Assembly (NCBI GenBank): GCA_034408895.1
Contig: JAWXCI010000070.1
Span: forward strand, 1-21,871
DNA: 21,871 nucleotides
DNA from: UBA4660 sp034408895
GTDB taxonomy: Bacteria > Bacteroidota > Bacteroidia > Flavobacteriales_D > Sanyastnellaceae
Direction of reading: 5' to 3'
The notes beneath the pieces were generated by a model, which was not told the origin of the DNA, searched no databases, and saw only the letters and a list, made by a program, of their open reading frames with translations. Shown here piece by piece: positions 7,522 to 14,705 of the stretch (positions are counted from its first letter, which is position 1; every line of letters starts with the position of its first letter). The position numbers and the translations under genes are program-made.

Positions 7522-8160
7522 CTACATGTCTTCGTTGGTATCGCGAAACACATGACCTGAAATAGTGTAGAGGCATGAGCCATCATCAAAAAGAATGGAT
7601 GGATTGAAGTTGTCGGCATCGTAGTCCGTGCAGCCAAAACACTCGTCACCATAAAGGCAGGAGCCATCATCTTCCAGAGCATCGGGATTGTAGTTGCAGG
7701 CGAGCGGGTCCATGCAATCCGCATCGGGATTGCCGGCACAAAGGCCAAAGGAGCTTCCGTCTATTTCCATAAAATCCCCTACCATATCAGGAGGGTCTTG
7801 TTGGTCGTTGACATAAATAAGTTGGTTGGTACCAATACCTTCATCAAGAATTCCGATGTTGAGGCAATAAGTCAATGTTCCTGATGGTATAGTTACCTGG
7901 GCAATCAAGATGTGGTTGTCAGCGCCTTGAGGAAAACCATAACAACTTCCATCATTCGGAAGGAACCATGCACCGTCTATCAATAAAAGATTTGAACCGT
8001 AAGGCGAAGAAGAGAATGCATATTGAAACGCATTAAAATTGTTCGAAATGGCCAATATGGTTCCGGTAGTCGAGCATTGAGGGCACGGATCCGTTGGTGA
8101 ATCCGTGGCTTGAAATGTTACATAAGAGTCCCATTGCATGGCAGGAACAAACCCCCAAAA
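7522..8160 (-). CDS. middle fragment with two DDGSC repeats
   Basis: In the frame shared with the C-terminal fragment this piece encodes FVPAMQWDSYVTFQATDSP, a beta-sandwich-like region seen in many Bacteroidota secreted proteins, then LCAGNPDADCMDPLACNYNP and two Cys-rich DDGSC repeats (7573-7716). It ends in ISGHVFRDTNEDM followed by TAG at 7522-7524. No start codon belongs to this piece, which is a continuation across the frameshift at about 8152-8162. Confidence 0.5.
   Translation of the reverse strand, partial: FWGFVPAMQWDSYVTFQATDSPTDPCPQCSTTGTILAISNNFNAFQYAFSSSPYGSNLLLIDGAWFLPNDGSCYGFPQGADNHILIAQVTIPSGTLTYCLNIGILDEGIGTNQLIYVNDQQDPPDMVGDFMEIDGSSFGLCAGNPDADCMDPLACNYNPDALEDDGSCLYGDECFGCTDYDADNFNPSILFDDGSCLYTISGHVFRDTNEDM
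7573..7716 (-). repeat. two Cys-rich DDGSC repeats
   Basis: Two units of about 24 residues carry the CxDxxACNYNPxAxxDDGSC pattern and its variant CTDYDADNFNPSILFDDGSC. The spacing and consensus match the seven-unit array at 21255-21755 in the paralogue, though the third Cys of the motif is missing here. Confidence 0.75.
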
Positions 8161-8461
8161 AACTACAGTTGTTGTCAGTACCCAACATACCGCCAAACGG
8201 ACTATTCCAAACCGAATTTTGAGCGGAACCCAATGTAAGGTGGTGCGTGGGGGAAGGAGCGCTGCTGCCAAATACAGCACTAATTCTGTCCGTAGGATCT
8301 TGCACCTGTGCATAAATGCGGTAGGTGGAATATCCTGCCGGGTAACCGTTCCAGACGGTATCACTACTGAACACTTCAACAGAATAAACATTTACAAGTT
8401 GAGCTGACGAGGAGAATGATGTTGCGCAAATTGCAAGAACCAAGAATCGAATTGTTTTCAT
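8033..8461 (-). CDS. N-terminal fragment with signal peptide
   Basis: This fragment starts MKTIRFLVLAICATSFSSSAQ, a clear Sec signal peptide, followed by LVNVYSVEVFSSDTVWNGYP and a beta-rich stretch. Reading is meaningful only to about 8160. The part beyond (8033-8157) is out of frame with the rest of the protein and is not expected to be biological. Upstream at 8515-8508 a TACCTTTC box is one base from the -7 consensus. Confidence 0.5.
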   Translation of the reverse strand: MKTIRFLVLAICATSFSSSAQLVNVYSVEVFSSDTVWNGYPAGYSTYRIYAQVQDPTDRISAVFGSSAPSPTHHLTLGSAQNSVWNSPFGGMLGTDNNCSFLGVCSCHAMGLLCNISSHGFTNGSVPSMLDYRNHIGHFEQF

Positions 8462-8507
8462 GTTTTTATTTTTTAGACAGTCCTTAAGGCAGGCTGGTTT
8501 AGATGCG

Positions 8508-8515
8508 GAAAGGTA
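8508..8515 (-). promoter_or_regulatory. candidate -7 box for the 8461 gene
   Basis: TACCTTTC on the minus strand differs from TAnnTTTG in the last base only. It would give a leader of about 40 bases before the ATG at 8461. No good -33 element is seen. Confidence 0.25.
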
Positions 8516-8561
8516 GATGAAACATGAAAGCGATCTTATCACTTTTATCGTGCGGATGCCA

Positions 8562-9215
8562 TCACAACCGCAGCACCAACCCGATGGTTCCGTTCACACC
8601 TTGCAGTTTCAATGTGCCGGTAAAAGCGCTGAGGTCTTGAGACTCCCCCTCCAGCGTATAGGATTTCAGTTTGAGAGTATGCGAATCGTACCCCACGTTA
8701 AAATTGACACCGATGAGTTTGGAGAAGAAAGCCATGAAACCCACGTTGGCCTGCACTCCCCCACCCCGCCAGGTTTGTGTTTCAGTAATGTCAAAGGGAA
8801 GTTCTTCCTTCACGGTTAGCGATGTCGTGTTGAGATTGATACCCAAATAAACCCTGAAATTTTCATTGCTCACAGCCGTGAACTCACCCGATAAACCAAT
8901 GATGGAAAATTTATTGCTCTTGTACTGAGACAAAGAGTCATCCGGATCGTACAAGTACGAACCGAATTTTAGATCGAGACCAGCATTGATTCGCGGATTA
9001 AATTCATAGCGCAGCTCTACGGGCACATGTACGGCCACTGCGCCATCGGTATCATTTTCAGAAAATGTTGTGTTGCCCAGCGTGTAAGTCCATTGGCTTG
9101 TGGTTCGAAAAGCTGCCCAACCGAACCCGGCCCTTGCCTGGAATTCGTTACTGCGCTGGGCTATCATAGTTGACAAAACAGAAACCAATAAACAGCAAGT
9201 GATAAATTTTTTCAT
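8562..9215 (-). CDS. outer membrane beta-barrel protein
   Basis: The product is 217 residues from the ATG at 9215. A signal peptide MKKFITCCLLVSVLSTMIAQ is followed by alternating hydrophobic/polar strands ending in an aromatic or leucine, for example EFQARAGFGWAAFRTT, VHVPVELRYEFNPRINAGLD, NFRVYLGINLNTTSL and VNGTIGLVLRL at the C-terminus. This is typical of small OmpA/OmpW-like porin barrels of Bacteroidota (OMP_b-brl type). Substrate and role are unknown. A TTG 24 bases upstream is rejected as start because it precedes the signal peptide with a polar stretch. The gene stands alone: about 100 bases separate it from the broken T9SS gene and 300 from the lipoprotein gene upstream. Confidence 0.8.
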   Translation of the reverse strand: MKKFITCCLLVSVLSTMIAQRSNEFQARAGFGWAAFRTTSQWTYTLGNTTFSENDTDGAVAVHVPVELRYEFNPRINAGLDLKFGSYLYDPDDSLSQYKSNKFSIIGLSGEFTAVSNENFRVYLGINLNTTSLTVKEELPFDITETQTWRGGGVQANVGFMAFFSKLIGVNFNVGYDSHTLKLKSYTLEGESQDLSAFTGTLKLQGVNGTIGLVLRL

Positions 9216-9397
9216 GGGTATGAAATTTTGTTCAGACAAATGAAGTATGATTGAATTTCCATTCAGCCATCTTCAAAACATCTTTTCAACAACATAAGGT
9301 ATGGCGAAAGAAGAACCCCGTGCTTGTCTCATGTCTAATGTCTCAATAGAGTTACCAGACTAAGTCACTAAAACCCGCTAATCTTTCTCCAAGTAGT

Positions 9398-9488
9398 CCC
9401 ATCCCTCCCCTTCCCTTTGGGAAGGGCACGTGAATGCGCGGAACACTGCGTATGCCCTTCCCCCTGGGAAGGGGAGGGGAGGGATGGG
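9398..9488. repeat. GC-rich nested palindrome
   Basis: CCCATCCCTCCCCTTCCC begins the left arm (9398-9427), and its inverse occupies 9453-9488 with a few extra bases. Each arm is itself palindromic around CTTCCC..GGGAAG. The 25-base centre is not repeated. It lies in the 300-base gene-free stretch 9216-9516. The rest of that stretch shows no coding signal. Confidence 0.75.
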
Positions 9489-9516
9489 TCGCGACCTATC
9501 TTGTTAACCCTTTATC

Positions 9517-10575
9517 TCAATTAAAAACAAACCCACTTGCACCAATGCCCGCTTGTATTTCTTCCAGTTGCACTCCTAGCGCATCGTGTCTTCTTATCAC
9601 GGAATTGTTCGTGAAATCGGAGGGGTCTGCCGTCCATATATCACCGCTCTCACTGTGGACACCCATTCCGTAATGCGCACCACTGATGAGAAGAGAGCCT
9701 GCCAAATCACCACCCACCACATCCACCCGATAGACCCCGTTATTTTCATAATAAACAAAATCGCCATCCCCTGAAACTGCCAGCCGGATGGGATGATCGC
9801 CCTCTGCTCCAATTTGTGCGGTGGTCAACACATCAAAAGTTACCGCATCAATTTTGTACATCATGGCTGGCGTATGGCCCATCACGATGAAGTTAATATC
9901 GTACAGAATTTCACCGCTGCAAAGCACCCACAGGTTTCCTTCCTTATCCACAACAGCTTGTTGAGGACGGTCGCCCACATCAATGGTTTCAATCACGGTA
10001 TCAGTGCCTGCATCAATCACGCTTACGGTATTATCAAACGACCAGCCGCCACCGTTGCACACAAAAACTTTTGTTCCGAAACTCGCTAAACCTTCTGGCC
10101 CGTTGCCCACCACGATGGTTCCTGTAATGGTGTTCGATCCGAGATCAATAATGTCCACTTCCCCACCCAGGCTTCCATTAGTGAGATACGCTTTAGTTGA
10201 GCTAACCGGCAGGAAATAACGCGGATAATCACACCCGGTAATGGTGGCTTCATGCACAAATGTTTGCAGGTTAAACACTTCCACTTTGGCTGAATTGTTA
10301 AGCACCGCATATCCCCTGTCGTTGTATGCAGTGAAGGATTGTAGTACATCTCCCAACGGAAAACCATTGGCATCGAAGTATGGATCTTCAGTCAACACAC
10401 CATCTTTCGAAATGTGCGTGACAGACGCATTGTTTCCGAGGAACGAACCTTCGTTCACCACAAATGTTTCGTAAGGAACCACGGTGATTACTTGCGGAGG
10501 AATAATTGTTTCGCGTTTGCATGAAATAAAAAGTAAAATCGAAAAAGTGGATGTGATGAAAAGTTTGAAGCTCAT
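9517..10575 (-). CDS. surface beta-propeller lipoprotein, BtuG-like
   Basis: This 352-residue lipoprotein has a signal peptide ending in LLFISC, with the lipid-bearing Cys at residue 19 followed by KRE, an acidic/basic stretch like the Bacteroidota surface-export signal. The body is a YncE/DUF5074-type beta-propeller: recurring blades such as VEVFNLQTFVHEATITGCDY, VDIIDLGSNTITGTIVVGNG and VSVIDAGTDTVIETIDVGDR. In Bacteroides such proteins (BtuG) bind vitamin B12 tightly outside the cell and pass it to BtuB. Here the start ATG overlaps the stop of a TonB receptor gene (ATGA), and both lie behind a cobalamin riboswitch, which supports that role. Cobalamin binding itself is inference. Confidence 0.8.
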   Translation of the reverse strand: MSFKLFITSTFSILLFISCKRETIIPPQVITVVPYETFVVNEGSFLGNNASVTHISKDGVLTEDPYFDANGFPLGDVLQSFTAYNDRGYAVLNNSAKVEVFNLQTFVHEATITGCDYPRYFLPVSSTKAYLTNGSLGGEVDIIDLGSNTITGTIVVGNGPEGLASFGTKVFVCNGGGWSFDNTVSVIDAGTDTVIETIDVGDRPQQAVVDKEGNLWVLCSGEILYDINFIVMGHTPAMMYKIDAVTFDVLTTAQIGAEGDHPIRLAVSGDGDFVYYENNGVYRVDVVGGDLAGSLLISGAHYGMGVHSESGDIWTADPSDFTNNSVIRRHDALGVQLEEIQAGIGASGFVFN

Positions 10576-12512
10576 TTTGCGCTATGGTTTTTAGTTGTGA
10601 AGTTGATGTCTGATTTTATTCCGAATGAAACGATGCGACCCGGCAAAGCATAAGCACGCACCGATTCATAAAAAGTATCAAAGATGTTTTCAACTGATGT
10701 GCGAAATTGTAACGACATTGATTTTAACACGATGGTGTAGTGCGCATGAAAATCGAACAAACCGTAAGCATCAAGTATACGCGAAGCTGTGTTGGTTTCA
10801 TCAGAATAACGTGCACTTGCAAAAGTTGATCTTGCAGTAAACATGAATTTTCCCGACTCCACCGAAGCATCTGCAATTGCTTTGTGATGTGGCGTGTAGA
10901 TCATGGCGAACGTCTCGCTCCAATTTTCATTATTGGATCCCAATGCGTTGGTATAAGTGTAGCTGAGGCGAAGCGATTTTTTTATCTGGCCGGATAGATT
11001 CAAGACAATTCGTGACTCTGCTCCCGATGAACGAACACGCTTCAAATTTTCCGGTTGCCAAAATCCCGCATCGGTGGGCACCCACTGAATCCAATCCGAA
11101 ATATCCAGATGAAACATTTCAACGATAATCGTGGCACTCAGCTTTTGACTGAATTTCTCATTGAACCGGAACTGTGCGTTGTAGTTCATTCCCTGTTCCG
11201 GGTGGAGGTTCCCATTTCCACCAGGCGACCAATAACGTTCATTGAAATCGGCAATGCGGTACTTGCGCGAGGCTGAAAGAGTTAGCATTGCTCTTCTGTT
11301 GCCCCACAGGTAACTCAACGTTGCCGAGGGTCGTGTGGAAAATTTCCTGGCGTCATGCGTCAGATCGGCCACCCACTGGTGTTTTTCTACATGAAACATT
11401 GCCCGTGCCGCAAGCTGTAAATAATTTTCTGTCGTTTGCTGTGATGCATAATTATCGGTGTTGAGCACCACCGCACCGGATTGTGCCGAAGCGGACCACC
11501 GCCAGTTTTCTTTGTTGAAATGAAACACTCCGCGGGCAAGTGCATGTTGCGATTTGATTTTGGACACGATGCCCCAATCATCGCCCGAAGGCAAATCACG
11601 GTATCGCTGCCACTCATCAAAGTAGGCAGTGCTCACCTCCCACGAAGGAGATAATCTGGAAAAACCAGTGCGCGACCACCTGGCAACAACCCGGGTAAAC
11701 TCATCGCGCTGCTGGGCCGTTCCGGCTTGAGCCGATCCCATAATATCAGGCAACTCCATTTCACGGTTTTGGTGCCAGGCCGCAACGGAAAGTGTAGTTG
11801 ATTCACTGGGATTCCACCACGACTCGTGCATGGCACCTTGTTGAAATCCGCTGTTGTGTTCTTGCTTCACCACGGGATTTCCCCATGCGTATTTATCACG
11901 GTAAGTGAAATTATTTTCAAGATGATTGAAAAACACTTTTGTATTCGAACCAGCATTTTTACCAGCCAGATCAACACTTGCGCCTGTCCACAGGTTCATG
12001 AGAGAATTGTATTCTGAATGCAGTGAAATTTTTCTTCGATCATTCAACCTGAAATTCTGAAGATGGAAATTTCCTGCAAGCGCATTCTCCGTTTCAAAAA
12101 AACTTAACGCGCCCACACTTCGCCTCACATCATCAAAAAAGAAAGCGGGCAAAAGCGAAGCATCCATAGACCCGAGTGAAAACGAGTTTAGCGGAATTCC
12201 CTGCCAGTAAAAAACGGAATGATCGGCCCCTGCCCCGTTGATGCGAACCTGCGCTGCAAGCCCCGGAGCACCATAACTATTCAACTGCACTTGGCCAGAG
12301 TGTTCAAGAATTTTCCCGACATTTCCGGTGACATATTGCTGAAACAAAATACTATCAGTACTCACATCAGGAAAATATATCACCCCTATTTCTACTACAG
12401 TTGTCGGCATATCGTGATGTATAACAGAGTCCATGCGCAACGAATCCACCTGAGCTATGGCAGCACAGGTGAAAACCATGAACACAACGAAAATGAGAAT
12501 TGTCCGATCCAT
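10572..12512 (-). CDS. btuB: TonB-dependent outer membrane receptor, BtuB-like cobalamin transporter
   Basis: The 646-residue product takes up a ligand across the outer membrane using TonB/ExbBD energy. A signal peptide (MDRTILIFVVFMVFTCAAIAQ) leads to a plug domain with GNVGKILEHSGQVQLNSYG and VRINGAGADHSVFYWQGIPL, then a beta-barrel rich in aromatic-ended strands and a C-terminal NFTTKN tail. The length is close to E. coli BtuB (about 590-615) and shorter than most SusC-type receptors. The upstream cobalamin riboswitch points to B12 as the ligand. I start at the ATG at 12512 because it gives a clean signal peptide. An upstream ATG at 12545 lies only 16 bases from the riboswitch and adds 11 polar residues. 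It overlaps the lipoprotein gene by 4 bases. Confidence 0.88.
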   Translation of the reverse strand: MDRTILIFVVFMVFTCAAIAQVDSLRMDSVIHHDMPTTVVEIGVIYFPDVSTDSILFQQYVTGNVGKILEHSGQVQLNSYGAPGLAAQVRINGAGADHSVFYWQGIPLNSFSLGSMDASLLPAFFFDDVRRSVGALSFFETENALAGNFHLQNFRLNDRRKISLHSEYNSLMNLWTGASVDLAGKNAGSNTKVFFNHLENNFTYRDKYAWGNPVVKQEHNSGFQQGAMHESWWNPSESTTLSVAAWHQNREMELPDIMGSAQAGTAQQRDEFTRVVARWSRTGFSRLSPSWEVSTAYFDEWQRYRDLPSGDDWGIVSKIKSQHALARGVFHFNKENWRWSASAQSGAVVLNTDNYASQQTTENYLQLAARAMFHVEKHQWVADLTHDARKFSTRPSATLSYLWGNRRAMLTLSASRKYRIADFNERYWSPGGNGNLHPEQGMNYNAQFRFNEKFSQKLSATIIVEMFHLDISDWIQWVPTDAGFWQPENLKRVRSSGAESRIVLNLSGQIKKSLRLSYTYTNALGSNNENWSETFAMIYTPHHKAIADASVESGKFMFTARSTFASARYSDETNTASRILDAYGLFDFHAHYTIVLKSMSLQFRTSVENIFDTFYESVRAYALPGRIVSFGIKSDINFTTKNHSAK

Positions 12513-12560
12513 GTTTTTTCCGAATGTCTCTCCCCGAACACTCATTAAAAAAGTTGCTGA

Positions 12561-12728
12561 AGGCAGGTCTCCTGGCTTGCACCGATTGTTGTGGTCTTCC
12601 CCCGCACGCGCTGCGAAGTGACATTGGGAACAACAATCTTATCTGGTGCTTACAGTTGCGGGTACAGTTCCGGATTTTCACCGGATTCCCTTTTCACATT
12701 TCTCCTATGGAGAAAGGCTCCTTAAGCG
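12561..12728 (-). promoter_or_regulatory. cobalamin (B12) riboswitch
   Basis: The minus strand carries the conserved class elements in order: AAAAGGGAATCCGGTGAAAA, CCGGAACTGTACCCGCAACT, a GTCACT box, GGGGGAAG, and the 3' B12 box AGCCAGGAGACCTGCC (12577-12562). A long peripheral stem, GATTGTTGT with ACAACAATC, is also present. The aptamer ends about 16 bases before the first ATG of the receptor gene and no U-rich terminator hairpin is seen, so control of translation start is more likely than termination. A CATATTTG box at 12739-12732, one base off the -7 consensus, may be its promoter. Confidence 0.95.
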
Positions 12729-12838
12729 AGGCAAATATGGGAATGAATACATCAGCCGCAGTCTAACTGAATTGAAATGGAGACCAAAACAAGCATCGAC
12801 TTTATATCATAACAAGCTGATGTGCTTTTTTTGTCGTT

Positions 12839-13840
12839 ATGAAATCAGCCAGGAAAAAAGTATTGGTCACCGGAATTGCAGGCATGATTGGCTCGCATTT
12901 GTTGGATGCTCTGCTCGAAAAGAAATACTCCGTTATCGGGCTGGATAATTTCAGTTACGGGAAAGAGGAGAACATCTTACACCATTTCAATAACCCGGAT
13001 TTCAAATTCGAACTGGGTGATGTGGCTGATGCAAAAGTTGTGATGTCGCTTGCAACGGAAGTTGATTTCATCGTTCATCTTGCTGCCGTAAAAAAAATTG
13101 GCGAGAAAGACGCGAGCATGCCCACATTAAATGTGAATGCACATGGAACTGAGAATGTGCTGGAAGCTGCAAGGAAGAATAACTGCAAATTAATTTTTGC
13201 ATCAACCAGCGATGTATATGGAATGTCGCCCGACCTGCCACTGAACGAAGCCGGAGACTTATTGCTTGGCCCAAGCATGGTGCGCAGGTGGAGTTATGCT
13301 GTTTCCAAATTGTATGGCGAACAACTTTCTTACGCATATTTCAATGACTACAAAGTTCCTGTTGTTGTTCTGCGCTACTTCGGTGGCTTTAGTCCGCGCA
13401 GCAGTTTCTCCTGGAGTGGTGGGCATATCCCCATTTTCATCAGCGCCATTTTAAATAATGAAGAAGTGGTGATTCACGGTGATGGTTCTCAAACCCGATC
13501 CATGGGATTTGTGACTGACCTGGTAGACGGAACCCTGCTTGCACTCGAAAATGAAAATGCCATTGGCCGCATCATAAACATAGGTAACGATGAAGAAATG
13601 AGTGTGATTGATTCTGCAAAACTCATTCACCGGATTGCTGCAACGGGGCGTGAATTAAACATGAAATTCGTTCCCATGACCGCAGTATTCGGACAGTACA
13701 AAGACATTATGCGCAGAATTCCTGATCTCACTCTTGCCAAACAAATACTTGGATATGCTCCGAAAGTGAAACTGGAAAAAGCAATTGCACTGACCATTGC
13801 CGAAATGAAAAAAAAACCTGTGGCCGATGGACAGCAGTGA
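12839..13840 (+). CDS. NAD-dependent epimerase/dehydratase (extended SDR)
   Basis: The 333-residue protein has the Rossmann NAD(P) site VTGIAGMIGSHL (9-20) and an acidic residue after the second strand (GLDNFSYG). The catalytic triad pattern of extended SDRs is also present: STSDVYG with Ser/Thr, then SYAVSK with the Tyr-xxx-Lys pair. GDGSQTRSMGFVTDLVDG near 218-235 is the usual nucleotide-sugar region. Members interconvert or dehydrate UDP/GDP/dTDP sugars, and the exact sugar cannot be read here. The gene overlaps the next glycosyltransferase by 14 bases, so the pair probably works on one glycan or lipid-linked sugar. It is transcribed divergently from the B12 unit. No strong promoter is visible. 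Confidence 0.9.
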   Translation: MKSARKKVLVTGIAGMIGSHLLDALLEKKYSVIGLDNFSYGKEENILHHFNNPDFKFELGDVADAKVVMSLATEVDFIVHLAAVKKIGEKDASMPTLNVNAHGTENVLEAARKNNCKLIFASTSDVYGMSPDLPLNEAGDLLLGPSMVRRWSYAVSKLYGEQLSYAYFNDYKVPVVVLRYFGGFSPRSSFSWSGGHIPIFISAILNNEEVVIHGDGSQTRSMGFVTDLVDGTLLALENENAIGRIINIGNDEEMSVIDSAKLIHRIAATGRELNMKFVPMTAVFGQYKDIMRRIPDLTLAKQILGYAPKVKLEKAIALTIAEMKKKPVADGQQ

Positions 13841-14591
13841 TAAAAAAATCAGGGTTCAAATCATCATCCCGGTTTTTAATGAAGCTGGAAATATGCCGCG
13901 GCTTCTCCAGAGTCTGGAGGAGTTGCTGGCCTCAACCGAATATGATTTTGAATTTGTATTTGTGGATGATGGAAGTACGGACAACACAGCCGCAGTCATC
14001 AACAATTTATCAGGCCAGCTACCTATTCATCTTGTGAGGCACGAAAAAAACAGCGGACCGGGCAAGGCATTCGGCAGTGGATTTTCATTTCTCAGTAAGA
14101 GAATTTCAGCAGGCGATATTGTGGTGACTATGGAAGGTGATAACACCTCGCGCATGGAAACACTTTTACTTATGCTGGGTAGAATTAAGCGGGAAAATTT
14201 CGATTGCGCATTTGCTTCTGTTTATGCTTATGGTGGTGGTTTCGGGCGCACCAGCGGGTGGAGAATTTTCCTAAGCCATGTCGCAAGTTTTCTTACAAAA
14301 GTTTTCCTGGGCATTCACGGCATCCACACTTTTACTTCTTTTTTTCGGGCCTACAAAGCGGATATGATTTTGACATTGCAGAAAAACTACGGTGACGAAA
14401 TTCTGGAAAGCCGTGGCTTTGAGTGCATGGTGGAGCTCCTGAAAAAAATTATGATCATGGGATTCAGTATTTCCGAAGTACCCATGCAACTTGATACTTC
14501 GAATCGTGCAGGCAAAAGCAAAATGAAAATCATGAAGACCGTGAAAGGATACTTCAGGGTGATACGGGTTTCAGGAAAATGGAAACGCTGA
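13827..14591 (+). CDS. family 2 glycosyltransferase, dolichol-phosphate sugar synthase-like
   Basis: The 254-residue protein has the GT-A fold motifs: IIIPVFNEAGNM near 12-23, the VFVDDGSTDNT nucleotide-sugar loop near 44-54, and an RAGKSKMKI segment near 228-236 as in polyprenyl-phosphate mannose/glucose synthases. The metal-binding acidic motif reads TMEGDNTSRME (near 110-120) rather than the commoner DADLQ type, which marks a separate subgroup. No large C-terminal membrane domain exists, so it is probably peripheral at the inner membrane. It overlaps the epimerase gene by 14 bases. The sugar and acceptor are unknown. Confidence 0.88.
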   Translation: MDSSDKKIRVQIIIPVFNEAGNMPRLLQSLEELLASTEYDFEFVFVDDGSTDNTAAVINNLSGQLPIHLVRHEKNSGPGKAFGSGFSFLSKRISAGDIVVTMEGDNTSRMETLLLMLGRIKRENFDCAFASVYAYGGGFGRTSGWRIFLSHVASFLTKVFLGIHGIHTFTSFFRAYKADMILTLQKNYGDEILESRGFECMVELLKKIMIMGFSISEVPMQLDTSNRAGKSKMKIMKTVKGYFRVIRVSGKWKR

Positions 14592-14657
14592 AATTTTCCG
14601 GGTTCCCTTTGGTGAATGCTGAAATATGTGAGTTGAAAAACACAGCCCAAAGACATC

Positions 14658-14686
14658 TTGTGCACTTCGCAATCACTTTATTTTCG
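14658..14686 (+). promoter_or_regulatory. candidate promoter for the PKD/LamG gene
   Basis: A TTG (14658-14660) as -33 element and TATTTTCG (14679-14686, one base off TAnnTTTG) are separated by 18 bases, the usual Bacteroidota spacing. The transcript would start near 14692, about 14 bases before the ATG at 14706. A second box, TATATTTC at 14694-14701, is less well placed. Confidence 0.4.
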
Positions 14687-14705
14687 TTGTCCTTATATTT
14701 CTTCC

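Larger units (their letters stand above)
5803..8461 (-). pseudogene. T9SS-sorted DDGSC-repeat surface protein, interrupted
   Basis: The coding content of one large gene runs from the ATG at 8461 to the stop at 5803, about 886 codons, in three pieces. The N-terminal frame (signal peptide from 8461) passes into another frame at a run of six T and five G on the coding strand (plus 8152-8162). One extra base there would explain the shift: removing one G restores CSFLGFVPAMQWDSY. The second piece ends at an in-frame TAG (7522-7524), and the third continues in the same frame to 5803. Its paralogue at 19235-21783 has the same domain order and is also broken. The gene may be decayed, variable or mis-sequenced. 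Confidence 0.75.

Noticed and set aside
12749..12823. 8-bp inverted repeat ACATCAGC/GCTGATGT between riboswitch and epimerase
   Set aside because: The arms are short and 59 bases apart with no other support, so chance is likely.
14658..14705. TTG start at 14658 for the PKD protein
   Set aside because: It would place 16 residues before a clean signal peptide, and the TTG fits better as a -33 promoter element.
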